The translations under genes and the position numbers were made by a program. 64,000 nucleotides of DNA, from the NCBI RefSeq assembly GCF_025380365.1, contig NZ_JAOCQF010000004.1, positions 62,001-126,000 of the forward strand. Reading direction: 5' to 3'. Under the pieces are notes generated by a model that made no database searches, was not told the origin of the DNA, and saw nothing but the letters and a program-made list of their open reading frames with translations. Of the stretch, positions 34,052 through 43,206 are shown piece after piece (the first letter of the stretch is position 1; every line of letters starts with the position of its first letter). The DNA comes from Albidovulum sediminis (GTDB taxonomy: Bacteria; Pseudomonadota; Alphaproteobacteria; Rhodobacterales; Rhodobacteraceae).

Positions 34052-36499
34052 ATGAGTGGCATGCCTTCGACAGCGCGCGTGGTGATCATCGGCGGGGGCG
34101 TGGTCGGCGTCTCGTCGCTTTACCATCTGGCGAAGGCGGGCTGGACGGACTGCGTGCTGCTGGAGAAGAACGAGTTGACCGCAGGCTCGACCTGGCATGC
34201 CGCGGGGAACGTCCCCACCTTCTCCACCTCGTGGTCGCTGATGAACATGCAGCGCTATTCAACCGAGCTTTACCGTGGCCTCGGCGCGGCGGTGGATTAC
34301 CCCATGAACTACCATGTCACCGGCTCGATCCGGCTGGCGCATTCGCGCGAACGCATGCAGGAATTCCAGCGTGCCAAGGGCATGGGCCGGTATCAGGGCA
34401 TGGATATCGAGGTGCTTGGCGTCGACGAGATCAAGGGAAAGTATCCCTTCCTCGAGACGCATGACCTCAAGGGCGCGCTCTACGATCCCGCCGACGGCGA
34501 CATCGACCCCGCGCAGCTGACGCAGGCGCTGGCCAAGGGCGCGCGCGACATGGGCGCGACGATCCTGCGGTTTACCCCGGCGACCGGGGTCAGCCGAAAG
34601 GATGGCGAATGGATCGTCCACACCCCGAAGGGCGATATTCGATGCGAATACGTGGTGAACGCGGCCGGCTACTACGCGCAACGGGTCGGCGAATGGTTCA
34701 AGCCCTTCGGCGGGCGCACCGTGCCGATGATGGTGATGTCTCACCAGTACCTGCTGTTTGAGGAAGTGCAGGCGGTGAAGGACTGGTCGCAGGGCGTCGG
34801 CCACAAGCTGCCGCTGCTGCGCGATGTCGACACCTCCTATTACCTCCGGCAGGAAAAGAATGGTTTCAACCTGGGCCCCTATGAGCGCAACTGCCGCGCG
34901 CATTGGGCGACGCCCGCCGATCCGATGCCGGACGACTTCAGCTTCCAACTGTATCCCGACGACCTCGACAGGCTTGAATTCTACATCGAGGATGCGCTGG
35001 CACGCGTTCCCGTCCTGGCCGAGGCTGGCGTCAGCAAGGTCATCAACGGCCCCATCCCCTATGCGCCAGACGGCAACCCGCTGATCGGTCCGATGCCCGG
35101 CGTGCCGAACGCGTTCGAGGCCTGCGTCTTCACCTTCGGCATCGCCCAGGGCGGCGGTGCGGGCAAGGTGCTGGCCGAATGGATCACCGAAGGCGCGACC
35201 GAGTGGGACATGTGGTCCTGCGATCCGCGCCGCTTCACCGGCTACACCGACCCCGACTATTGCGTCGCCAAGGGCAAGGAGGTCTACGGCCACGAATACG
35301 CCATGCACTTCCCCTGGCATCGCTGGCCCGCCGCGCCCGACCGCAGGCTTTCGTCGGTCCATGACAGGGTCAAGGCGCTGGGCGGGCAGTTCGGTGCCTA
35401 CAACGGCTGGGAACGGGCGAACTGGTTCGCCAGGCCCGGCGATGACCTGAGCGAGGAGACTACGCAGACCTGGAACCGTGCCGGCCCGTGGGAGGCGCGC
35501 ATCCGCGAGGAATGCGAGGCGGTGCGGGATCATGTGGGCGTTCTCAGCCTGCCGGGTTTCTCGCGCTATGAGCTTTCGGGGAACGGTGCGGGCGACTGGC
35601 TGCGCGGACAGATTTCTGGCGCTCTGCCCAGGGAAGGCCGGCTGAGCCTGGCCTACTTCCCCGACCACCGCGGCCGCATCCTGACGGAAATGTCGGTCCT
35701 GAACCACGGCGGCGACCGGTTCACGCTGATCACGGCCTCGGTCGCGCAATGGCACGATTTCGAGTGGCTGAGAAAACACCTCGTGCCCGGCCTGACACTG
35801 GCCGACCGTTCGGGCCAGATGGATACGCTGATCGTCACCGGCCCGCGGACGCGTGAGCTTTTCACCGCGATTGCCGATCACGCCGACCTGACGCTGCCGT
35901 GGCTGTCGATCCAGAACGCGAAACTCGCCGGCAGGGACTGCGAGATGTACCGCGTGAGCTTCCCCGGCGAGTTGGGCTGGGAGGTCCACGCGACGCCCGA
36001 GAACATGCCGGCGATCTACGACGCGATCATCGGATGGGGGGCGAAGCCCTTTGGCATGTGGGCGATGAATTCGCTCAGGCTGGAAAAGGGATACCGGGCG
36101 TGGAAGGGCGACCTGTCGACGGACTACAGCCTGCTGGAAGGCGGGCTTGACCGGTTCGTCAAGTTCGACAAGCCACAGGATTTCACCGGCAAGGCGGCCC
36201 TGCTTGCCGAAAAGCAGAGAGGCGTGAAGAAGCGTTTCGTGACGCTGATCGTCGAGGCCGGCGAATGTGACGCGCCCTACATGTCGACCCTCTGGCATGG
36301 CGGAAAGGTGGTGGGGGAAACCACCTCGGGCGGCTGGGGTTATCGTGTGAACAAGTCCATCGCTCTCGGCATGCTGCGGACCGACCTGGCGGTGCCGGGA
36401 ACCGAGATCGAGGTGGAGATCTACGGAGAGCGTCACCGCGCGGTGGTGCAGGAGGATCGCCCGCTCTGGGATCCGGAAAACCAGCGCATCAGGGCCTGA
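34052..36499 (+). CDS. FAD-dependent dimethylglycine/sarcosine dehydrogenase-type enzyme (paralogue 1)
   Basis: An 815-residue protein with an N-terminal FAD domain (VVIIGGGVVGVSSLYHLAKA), a His likely to carry covalent FAD in STWHAAGNV, a middle FAO_M domain, and a C-terminal GcvT-like folate domain (residues about 430-810; FPGELGWEVHATPE and LEKGYRAWKGDLSTDYSLLE). Enzymes of this build oxidatively demethylate dimethylglycine or sarcosine and pass the methylene to tetrahydrofolate. GGGAGTGAAG precedes the ATG. It opens the cluster of such enzymes divergent from a LysR regulator. Exact substrate is not resolved. Confidence 0.92.
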   Translation: MSGMPSTARVVIIGGGVVGVSSLYHLAKAGWTDCVLLEKNELTAGSTWHAAGNVPTFSTSWSLMNMQRYSTELYRGLGAAVDYPMNYHVTGSIRLAHSRERMQEFQRAKGMGRYQGMDIEVLGVDEIKGKYPFLETHDLKGALYDPADGDIDPAQLTQALAKGARDMGATILRFTPATGVSRKDGEWIVHTPKGDIRCEYVVNAAGYYAQRVGEWFKPFGGRTVPMMVMSHQYLLFEEVQAVKDWSQGVGHKLPLLRDVDTSYYLRQEKNGFNLGPYERNCRAHWATPADPMPDDFSFQLYPDDLDRLEFYIEDALARVPVLAEAGVSKVINGPIPYAPDGNPLIGPMPGVPNAFEACVFTFGIAQGGGAGKVLAEWITEGATEWDMWSCDPRRFTGYTDPDYCVAKGKEVYGHEYAMHFPWHRWPAAPDRRLSSVHDRVKALGGQFGAYNGWERANWFARPGDDLSEETTQTWNRAGPWEARIREECEAVRDHVGVLSLPGFSRYELSGNGAGDWLRGQISGALPREGRLSLAYFPDHRGRILTEMSVLNHGGDRFTLITASVAQWHDFEWLRKHLVPGLTLADRSGQMDTLIVTGPRTRELFTAIADHADLTLPWLSIQNAKLAGRDCEMYRVSFPGELGWEVHATPENMPAIYDAIIGWGAKPFGMWAMNSLRLEKGYRAWKGDLSTDYSLLEGGLDRFVKFDKPQDFTGKAALLAEKQRGVKKRFVTLIVEAGECDAPYMSTLWHGGKVVGETTSGGWGYRVNKSIALGMLRTDLAVPGTEIEVEIYGERHRAVVQEDRPLWDPENQRIRA

Positions 36500-36506
36500 G
36501 GACGGG

Positions 36507-37547
36507 ATGTCGATACCCTCCCGCATGCGTGGCGTCGTGCTGACCGGACATGGCGGCCCGGAGCGGCTGGTCTGGAGGGATGACCTTCCGGTGCCGCAGC
36601 CCGGCCCCGGCCAGGTGCTGGTCCGGGTGCTGGCGGCCGGAGTCAATCCGACCGACATCAACACCCGCGTGGGCTGGTATGCGCGCGAGGAAGCCGGCGA
36701 AGGCGGCTGGAGCGGCGGCATCGGCTTTCCTCGCATCCAGGGCGGCGACCTCTGCGGCCGCGTCGTTGCCCTTGGTGCGGGCTGCGGGCGGATCGCGATC
36801 GGGGCACGGGTCATCTGCCCGATCAACCAGTCCGAGCCGACGGCAGACGATCCGCACCGGATGGTTGCGCTGGGGTCGGAATACGACGGCGCGTTCGCCG
36901 AATACTGCGTCGTGCCGGAGCGTCACCTGTTCGACGTGTCGCCATCACCGCTGGGCGATGTCGACCTGGGGGCGATCCCCTGCGCCTATGGCACCGCCCA
37001 CAATCTGCTGAGCCGCGCCGGGGTGGCAGAGGGCGACCGCGTTCTGGTGACAGGCGCCTCGGGCGGGGTCGGACATGCGGCGGTGCAGCTGGCACTGCTG
37101 CGCGGGGCGCGGGTGACCGGCCAGTGTTCGGCGGCGCGGGCGGCGATGGTGCGCGCAACGGGGGCCAATGCGATCAACAGGGACGTGCCGTTGGGTCAGA
37201 ACGCCTTCGATGTCGTCATTGATGTCGTTGGCGGTCCTGGTGTCCAGTCCCGGCTCGGGGCCTTGCGCCCCGGCGGGCGCTACGCGACCTCGGGCGCCAT
37301 CGCCGGCCCGGTGGTCGAGGTGGACCTCAGAACGCTGTATCTTGGCGACCTGACGATCCTCGGCTGCACGCGCCAGTCGGGTGAAACCTTCGGCGCGCTG
37401 GTGGACCTGGTCAATGCGGGCCGTGTCCGGCCGCTGGTGTCGCGGACCTATCCCCTGCGGCGGATCGGAGAGGCGCAGGCAGACCTGCAGTCGGGGCGCT
37501 ATCCCGGCAAGCTTGTGCTGCTGCCTGATCAGGGGGGCGCGGAATGA
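36507..37547 (+). CDS. Zinc-free MDR alcohol dehydrogenase / quinone reductase family protein
   Basis: A 346-residue medium-chain dehydrogenase/reductase: GroES-like N-terminal domain (GQVLVRVLAAGVNPTDINTR) and a Rossmann domain with VLVTGASGGVGHAAVQLALL. The Cys/His zinc ligands of alcohol dehydrogenases are absent at the usual places, as in quinone oxidoreductases. It starts 7 bp after paralogue 1 of the FAD/GcvT enzymes and overlaps the next gene by ATGA, so it belongs to the same operon. Substrate unknown. Confidence 0.88.
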   Translation: MSIPSRMRGVVLTGHGGPERLVWRDDLPVPQPGPGQVLVRVLAAGVNPTDINTRVGWYAREEAGEGGWSGGIGFPRIQGGDLCGRVVALGAGCGRIAIGARVICPINQSEPTADDPHRMVALGSEYDGAFAEYCVVPERHLFDVSPSPLGDVDLGAIPCAYGTAHNLLSRAGVAEGDRVLVTGASGGVGHAAVQLALLRGARVTGQCSAARAAMVRATGANAINRDVPLGQNAFDVVIDVVGGPGVQSRLGALRPGGRYATSGAIAGPVVEVDLRTLYLGDLTILGCTRQSGETFGALVDLVNAGRVRPLVSRTYPLRRIGEAQADLQSGRYPGKLVLLPDQGGAE

Positions 37548-38053
37548 CCCTCAGGCTCCTGACCGGCACGGCCGAACGCGACCTTCCGGCCATCTGGCCC
37601 GGCATCGCGCCGATGGCCTTCGGCATGGCGCACAACCTGCTGTCCAAGGCCGGTGTGACCGCGGGCTCGCGCGTGCTGATCGTCGACCGGGCAAGCGCCA
37701 CGGGCCTCGCCTGCGAGAGGCTTGCCGACACTCTCGGCGCCTCGGTCGAACGGGACGCCCCCGGGACCGGCCCTGCGCAGATGTCCTTCGACGCAGTGAT
37801 CGACCTGGCCGCTTCGGTTGGCTGGCGGGCGCATCTGGGCGTGTTGAGGCCGGGCGGGCACTATACGCGCCCCGGCGCCATAGCGGAGCCCGCGCGGCGG
37901 GGTGAGCGGCGCCGTGTCGTGCTCGCCGAACTGGCCGCGTTTTTCCATCCCCATCCCCCGCGCGAAGTCTTCGCGGGGTTCATCACGCTTGTCGCCGCGC
38001 CGCATCTGCGCGCGGTCCCCCCTGTATCCGTCAGCAAGGAGTCCGCGAAATGA
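37544..38053 (+). CDS. Truncated MDR dehydrogenase-like protein (169 aa), partial copy of the previous gene
   Basis: This 169-residue protein matches only the central Rossmann part of the preceding dehydrogenase: AFGMAHNLLSKAGVTAGSRV here against CAYGTAHNLLSRAGVAEGDR there, and later LGVLRPGGHYTRPGAIAEP against LGALRPGGRYATSGAIAGP. The GroES domain is missing and the nucleotide loop reads VDRASATGLACERL, losing the GxGxxG glycines. It therefore cannot bind NAD(P) normally. Still, it keeps a 4-bp coupling at both ends (37544-37547 and 38050-38053), so it is translated; it may be a decayed duplicate or a non-catalytic partner subunit. Confidence 0.75.
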   Translation: MTLRLLTGTAERDLPAIWPGIAPMAFGMAHNLLSKAGVTAGSRVLIVDRASATGLACERLADTLGASVERDAPGTGPAQMSFDAVIDLAASVGWRAHLGVLRPGGHYTRPGAIAEPARRGERRRVVLAELAAFFHPHPPREVFAGFITLVAAPHLRAVPPVSVSKESAK

Positions 38054-40494
38054 CCCCCCTTCCAACCCGCGCCCGCGTCGTCATCATCGGTGGCGGCGTC
38101 GTCGGCTGCTCGGTTGCCTACCACCTGACCAAGCTCGGCTGGACGGACGTCGTGCTGCTGGAACGCAGGCAGTTGACCTGCGGCACGACCTGGCACGCGG
38201 CGGGCCTGATCGGGCAGCTGCGCGCCTCGGCCAACATGACGCGGCTGGCCAAGTATTCCGCCGACCTCTACCGCGGGCTTGAGGCGGAGACGGGCCTGGC
38301 GACCGGCGTGCGCACGGTGGGCTCGGTCTCGGTCGCCCTGACCGACGCACGCAAGGAAGAGCTTTTCCGGTCCGCCTCGATGGCCAGGGCCTTCGGGGTC
38401 CCGGTCGAGGAGATGTCGCCCGCAGAGGTGAAGGAGCGTTACGCGCACCTCAATATCGACGGCGTCAAGGCGGGCGTCTGGCTGCCCACCGACGGGCAGG
38501 GCGATCCGGCCAACATCGCGCTGGCGCTGGCCAAGGGCGCGCGACAGCGCGGCGCGCTGGTCGCGGAGGGCGTGAAGGTCACCGCCGTCAAGGTCGAGGG
38601 GCGCCGCGCGAAATCCGTCGCCTGGGAACAGGACGGCGAGCAGGGTACGATCGCCGCCGACCATGTCGTCAACTGCGCCGGCATGTGGGGCCACTCGGTC
38701 GGCCGGATGGCCGGCGTCAACGTGCCGCTCCATGCCTGCGAGCACTTCTACATCGTGACCGAGCCGATCCCCGGCCTGACGCAAATGCCGGTGCTGCGCG
38801 TGCCCGACGAATGCGCCTATTACAAGGAAGACGCGGGCAAGTACCTTCTGGGCGCGTTCGAGCCGAACGCGAAGCCCTGGGGCATGAACGGCATCCCCGA
38901 GGATTTCTGCTTCGACCAGCTGCCCGAGGACTTCGACCATTTCGAGCCGATCCTCGAACGCGCGGTGAACCGCCTGCCGATGCTGGCCGAGGCGGGCATC
39001 CACACCTTCTTCAACGGGCCGGAAAGCTTCACGCCCGACGACGCCTACAACCTCGGCCAGTCGCTCGAGGTCGACAACTTCTGGGTCGCGGCCGGGTTCA
39101 ACTCCATCGGCATCCAGTCGGCGGGGGGCGCGGGAATGGCGCTGGCCCAGTGGATGGACACGGGCGAGAAGCCGTTCGACGTCGGCGACGTGGATGTGGC
39201 GCGCAACCAGCCATTCCAGGGCAACCTGCATTACCTGTTCGAACGCTCGAAGGAGACGCTCGGCCTGCTTTATGCCGACCACTTCCCCTATCGCCAGAAG
39301 GCGACCGCGCGCGGGGTGCGGCGGACGCCCTTCCATGCCCATCTGGAGGCGGAGGGTGCGGTCTTCGGAGAGATCGGCGGTTGGGAACGGGCGAACTGGT
39401 TCGCCAACGCAGGGCAGGAACGGGAATACCGCTACAGCTGGGGGCGGCAGAACTGGTTCGACAACGCGGCGGCAGAGCACCGGGCGATCCGCACCAATGT
39501 GGGCATGTACGACATGTCCTCCTTCGGCAAGATCCGGGTCGAGGGGCGCGATGCCGAGGCGTTCCTGAACTACATCTGCGGCGCGGACATGTCGGTGCCC
39601 GCAGGCCGCATCGTCTACACGCAGTTCCTGAACGCGACTGGCGGGATCGAAGCCGACGTGACGGTGACGCGGCTGTCGGAGACGGCCTATCTGGTCGTCA
39701 CGCCTGCCATCACGCGGCCGCGGGATCAGGCCTGGATGCGCCGGCATATCGGCGAGTTCAACGTGGTCCTGACCGACGTGACCTCTGCCGAGGGCGTCCT
39801 GGCGGTGATGGGGCCGAATGCCCGCAAGCTGATGCAGGCCGTCAGCCCCAATGATTTCTCGAACGAGGTGAATCCGTTTGGCACCGCGCAGGACATCGAG
39901 ATCGGCATGGGCCTGGCGCGGGCGCATCGCGTCTCCTACGTCGGTGAACTCGGCTGGGAGATCTACGTGTCCTCCGACATGGCCGCCCATGTCTTCGAGA
40001 CGCTCCGCGAGGCCGGAGCGGAGATGGGGCTGAAGCTTTGCGGCATGCACATGATGGACTGCTGCCGGATCGAGAAGGCCTTCCGCCACTTCGGCCACGA
40101 CATCACCTGCGAGGATCACGTGCTCGAAGCGGGCCTGGGTTTTGCGGTCCGCACGACCAAGCCCGCCTTCATCGGCCGGGATGCCGTCCTGCGCAAGAAG
40201 GAGGCGGGGCTTGACCGGCGCATGGTGCAGTTCCGCCTGACCGACCCGGAGGTGATGGTCTATCACAACGAACCGGTGATCCGCGACGGCAGGATCGTCA
40301 GCCACCTCACCTCCGGCGCCTACGGCCATCACCTCGGGGGCGCGATCGGCATGGGCTACCTGCCCTGCCGGGGCGAGGGCGCGGAGGACCTGCTGGGATC
40401 GCGCTACGAGATCGAGGTGGCCGGGCGGCGTGTCGGGGCGGAGATGTCGCTGGCGCCGATGTACGATCCCAAGGGCGAACGCGTGCGGGCCTGA
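38050..40494 (+). CDS. FAD-dependent dimethylglycine/sarcosine dehydrogenase-type enzyme (paralogue 2)
   Basis: An 814-residue protein with the same three-part layout: FAD motif VVIIGGGVVGCSVAYHLTKL, flavinylation His in TTWHAAGLI, FAO_M, then the GcvT domain (YVGELGWEIYVSSDMAAHVF, KLCGMHMMDCCRIEKAFRHF). Of the three paralogues it looks closest to classical dimethylglycine dehydrogenase (GTTWHAAGLIGQLR segment). It overlaps the truncated dehydrogenase gene by 4 bp and is followed by a terminator-linked repeat, so it ends the operon that began at 34052. Confidence 0.92.
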   Translation: MTPLPTRARVVIIGGGVVGCSVAYHLTKLGWTDVVLLERRQLTCGTTWHAAGLIGQLRASANMTRLAKYSADLYRGLEAETGLATGVRTVGSVSVALTDARKEELFRSASMARAFGVPVEEMSPAEVKERYAHLNIDGVKAGVWLPTDGQGDPANIALALAKGARQRGALVAEGVKVTAVKVEGRRAKSVAWEQDGEQGTIAADHVVNCAGMWGHSVGRMAGVNVPLHACEHFYIVTEPIPGLTQMPVLRVPDECAYYKEDAGKYLLGAFEPNAKPWGMNGIPEDFCFDQLPEDFDHFEPILERAVNRLPMLAEAGIHTFFNGPESFTPDDAYNLGQSLEVDNFWVAAGFNSIGIQSAGGAGMALAQWMDTGEKPFDVGDVDVARNQPFQGNLHYLFERSKETLGLLYADHFPYRQKATARGVRRTPFHAHLEAEGAVFGEIGGWERANWFANAGQEREYRYSWGRQNWFDNAAAEHRAIRTNVGMYDMSSFGKIRVEGRDAEAFLNYICGADMSVPAGRIVYTQFLNATGGIEADVTVTRLSETAYLVVTPAITRPRDQAWMRRHIGEFNVVLTDVTSAEGVLAVMGPNARKLMQAVSPNDFSNEVNPFGTAQDIEIGMGLARAHRVSYVGELGWEIYVSSDMAAHVFETLREAGAEMGLKLCGMHMMDCCRIEKAFRHFGHDITCEDHVLEAGLGFAVRTTKPAFIGRDAVLRKKEAGLDRRMVQFRLTDPEVMVYHNEPVIRDGRIVSHLTSGAYGHHLGGAIGMGYLPCRGEGAEDLLGSRYEIEVAGRRVGAEMSLAPMYDPKGERVRA

Positions 40495-40514
40495 GGCGGA
40501 GGTCGGGGGCAGAG

Positions 40515-40565
40515 GTCGGGGGCGCTGCCCCCGGACCCCCGGAGTATTTGAACCAGAATGAAAGC
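40515..40565 (+). repeat. Intergenic terminator-linked repeat, copy 1
   Basis: A GGGGGC-GCT-GCCCCC hairpin (40518-40532) is followed by GGAGTATTTGAACCAGAATG and AAAG at 40541-40565, just after the dehydrogenase stop. The same layout occurs on the other strand at 59986-60039. This looks like a dispersed Rhodobacterales-type intergenic repeat that doubles as a transcription terminator. Confidence 0.7.
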
Positions 40566-40588
40566 AGAGCGCTTTCGGGAGAGACGAG

Positions 40589-42145
40589 ATGTCGGATGAT
40601 GCGCTGAATTGCGAGCCGCGGCGGGCGGCGCGGGCAGGCGGGCGCGAGGCGCGCCGCGCGCTGAGGGCCGCACCCCTGGCGGAGAACCTGCGCCCGATCC
40701 GGGCGGGCCTGGAGGGCGGGCAGTACCGGCCGCTGAGCGATGCCGGGGTGGCCCGCATCCATCAGTCGGCGCTTGAGGCGCTGGAGGTGATCGGGCTGGC
40801 CAATGCGCCCGCCTCGGGGGTGGAGATCCTGACCGGCGCCGGGGCGATCCGGGGCGACGACGGGCGCATCCGCTTCCCGCGCGCGCTGGTCGAGGACATG
40901 CTGGCCGTGGCCGCGCGCGACATCACGCTTTACGGGCGCGATTCAAGGCACGACCTGCACCTGTCCGGGTCGAAGGTGCATTTCGGCACAGCGGGCGCGG
41001 CGGTCCACATCGTCGATCTGGAGACCAACACCTATCGCGATTCGACCGCGCAGGACCTGTATGACGCGGCGCGGATTACGCACAACCTCGACAACGTCCA
41101 CTTCTTCCAGCGGGCGATGGTGTGCCGCGACGTGCTGGACAATTTCGAGATGGATGCGAACACGCTTTACGCCTGCTGCGCGGGGACGACGAAGCATGTC
41201 GGCACTTCGTTCAGCGACCCCGCGCATGTGGAGGGCTGCATGGACCTGATCCACATGATCGCGGGCGGAGAGGACAGGTGGCGCGCGCGCCCATTCATCT
41301 CGAACTCCAACTGCTTTGTCGTTCCGCCGATGAAGTTCGCGGAGGAAAGCTGCATCACGATGGAGAAGCTGATCCGCGCGGGAATGCCGATCCTGCTGTT
41401 GTCGGCGGGGCAGGCGGGGGCGACCGCGCCCGCGCCCATCGCGCTGGCCATCGTGCAGGCGGTGGCGGAATGCCTGGCGGGCGTGGTCTATGTGAACGCG
41501 ATGGCGCCGGGCCATCCGGCGATCTTCGGAACCTGGCCCTTCGTCAGCGACCTGCGCACCGGCGCGATGTCGGGGGGCAGCGCCGAGCAAGCGCTGCTGA
41601 CCGCGGGCTGCGCGCAGATGCACCGGTTCTACAACCTGCCGGGCGGGGCGGCGGCTGGGATCTCGGATTCCAAGCTTCCCGACATGCAGGCCGGCTGGGA
41701 ACAGGCGATCACCAACACGCTGGCGGGTCTTTCGGGGCTGAACATGGTCTACGAATCCGTGGGCATGCACGCCTCGCTCCTGGGGTTCTGCCTCGAGTCG
41801 CTGGTGCTGGGCGACGACATCCTGGGGCAGGTCCTGCGCTGCGTGCGCGGCATCGACGTGAACGAGGACTCGACCTCGATCGAGGCGATGAAGGAGGTCT
41901 GCCTGGGCGGGCCGGGGCATTACCTCGGGTCGGGCCAGACGCTGAGCCTGATGCAGACGGAGTATGTCTATCCCGCGATCGGCAACCGGATGAGCCCGAA
42001 GGAATGGGTGGAGGCGAAACGGCCGATGCTTCTCGACCAGGCGATCCGGCGCAAGAACGAGATACTGGCCTCGGCCGGGTGCCAGATCGCCCCGGACCTG
42101 GATCGGGCGATCCGAGCCAAGTTCAACATCTACTTCAACGACTAG
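40589..42145 (+). CDS. MttB-family (non-pyrrolysine) methyltransferase
   Basis: A 518-residue member of the trimethylamine methyltransferase (MttB) superfamily: LSDAGVARIHQSALEALEVI at the N-terminus, FGTAGAAVHIVDLETNTYRD, PFISNSNCFVVPPMKFAEES, PILLLSAGQAGATAPAPIAL and a C-terminal LGGPGHYLGSGQTL. The frame contains no internal UAG, so it lacks the pyrrolysine of archaeal MttB; such homologues include glycine-betaine, proline-betaine or carnitine demethylases that use a corrinoid protein. No corrinoid protein (MttC-like) or reductive activator is present in the window. Substrate is probably a quaternary amine, given the dimethylglycine-type enzymes alongside. Confidence 0.9.
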   Translation: MSDDALNCEPRRAARAGGREARRALRAAPLAENLRPIRAGLEGGQYRPLSDAGVARIHQSALEALEVIGLANAPASGVEILTGAGAIRGDDGRIRFPRALVEDMLAVAARDITLYGRDSRHDLHLSGSKVHFGTAGAAVHIVDLETNTYRDSTAQDLYDAARITHNLDNVHFFQRAMVCRDVLDNFEMDANTLYACCAGTTKHVGTSFSDPAHVEGCMDLIHMIAGGEDRWRARPFISNSNCFVVPPMKFAEESCITMEKLIRAGMPILLLSAGQAGATAPAPIALAIVQAVAECLAGVVYVNAMAPGHPAIFGTWPFVSDLRTGAMSGGSAEQALLTAGCAQMHRFYNLPGGAAAGISDSKLPDMQAGWEQAITNTLAGLSGLNMVYESVGMHASLLGFCLESLVLGDDILGQVLRCVRGIDVNEDSTSIEAMKEVCLGGPGHYLGSGQTLSLMQTEYVYPAIGNRMSPKEWVEAKRPMLLDQAIRRKNEILASAGCQIAPDLDRAIRAKFNIYFND

Positions 42146-42164
42146 ATACCGGCGGCGCCGGCCG

Positions 42165-42185
42165 GCCCGCGCGTGGGGCGCGGGC
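42165..42185 (+). other. Hairpin between the MttB-like and dehydrogenase genes
   Basis: GCCCGCGC-GTGGG-GCGCGGGC, perfect 8-bp arms, 20 bp after the MttB-like stop. It has no T-tract and the next gene continues on the same strand, so it may modulate read-through or protect the upstream transcript. Confidence 0.45.
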
Positions 42186-42216
42186 GGCGGCAGGGCCGCG
42201 GAGGAGAAAACACGAA

Positions 42217-43116
42217 ATGCACTACGCCTATATCGGCCTTGGCAACCTTGGCGCGAACTGCGCCGCCTGCCTGCAACGCGCCGGGTTCGAACTGACGGTC
42301 TTCGACCTGAACCGGGAAGCGGCCGAACCCCTGGTTGCGGCCGGCGCGCACTGGGCCGACAGCGCGGCCGACGCCGCGGCGCGCGCGGATCACGTCATCA
42401 CCTGCCTGCCCTCGCCTGCGGTGACGCGCAGGGTACTTGACCAGATCCTGCCGGCGATGAAACCGGGCGCGACCTGGATCGAGATGTCGACGCTTGGCCG
42501 CGACGACGTGCTGGCCTTTGCCAAGGTGGCCGAGGCGGGTGGCGTGCGGATGCTGGAACTGCCGGTGACCGGAGGCGTCCACCTGGCCGCGCGGGGCGAG
42601 ATCACGATGCTGCCCGGCGGGGACAGGGACCTGGTCGAACTGCACTGGAAGGCGTTCGAGGCGATGGGCAACCGCATCTTCCACATGGGGCCGCTGGGGT
42701 CGTCCTCGATCATCAAGGTCATCACCAACATGCTGGCCTTCATCCACCTGAAGGCCTGCTCCGAGGCGCTGATGCTGGCGAAACGTGGCGGGCTGGATCT
42801 TGGCCAGGCCTGGCACGCGATCCAGGCGTCGTCGGGCAACTCCTTCGTGCATGAAACCGAAGGCGCGCTGATCCTGAACGGGTCCTACGACATCGCCTTC
42901 GACATTGACCTCGCGCTGAAGGACCTGGGCTTTGCGCTGGCTTTCGGCAAGGAATTCGGCGTGCCGCTTGACCTTGCGAGCATGACGAACCAGACCTACG
43001 TCGCGGCGAGGGCGGCCTACGGCGGCAAGGCGCAGTCGCCCATGATCGCCAAGTTGCTCGAGGATCTGCTGGGCACCGACCTGCGCGCGCCGGGGTTCCC
43101 CGCACGGCTGGAGTGA
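42217..43116 (+). CDS. NAD(P)-dependent beta-hydroxyacid dehydrogenase family protein
   Basis: A 299-residue protein of the 3-hydroxyisobutyrate/tartronate-semialdehyde reductase family: Rossmann start YIGLGNLGANCAACLQRAGF, substrate-binding LELPVTGGVHLAARGEITML in place of the usual DAPVSGG, and catalytic Lys in SSSIIKVITNMLAF. GGAGGAG lies about 8 bases before the ATG. Tartronate semialdehyde reduction would link to glyoxylate and serine-cycle metabolism, but the altered binding loop leaves the substrate open. Confidence 0.88.
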   Translation: MHYAYIGLGNLGANCAACLQRAGFELTVFDLNREAAEPLVAAGAHWADSAADAAARADHVITCLPSPAVTRRVLDQILPAMKPGATWIEMSTLGRDDVLAFAKVAEAGGVRMLELPVTGGVHLAARGEITMLPGGDRDLVELHWKAFEAMGNRIFHMGPLGSSSIIKVITNMLAFIHLKACSEALMLAKRGGLDLGQAWHAIQASSGNSFVHETEGALILNGSYDIAFDIDLALKDLGFALAFGKEFGVPLDLASMTNQTYVAARAAYGGKAQSPMIAKLLEDLLGTDLRAPGFPARLE

Positions 43117-43206
43117 TCCCGAAGCGACACGTTCGGTCGCGGATCGGACTGCAATCCCGCCCGGCCGGGTGCATGAGGGCGCTGGCCAGACCTTGGGGAG
43201 TTTGAG

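Noticed and set aside
37861-40758. A 965-codon minus-strand open frame under the second FAD/GcvT gene
   Set aside because: Composition is Arg/His/Val-rich shadow sequence; the plus-strand protein is clearly identified.
40589-42145. Pyrrolysine-containing MttB
   Set aside because: No in-frame UAG occurs before the terminal stop, and no pyl genes are visible.
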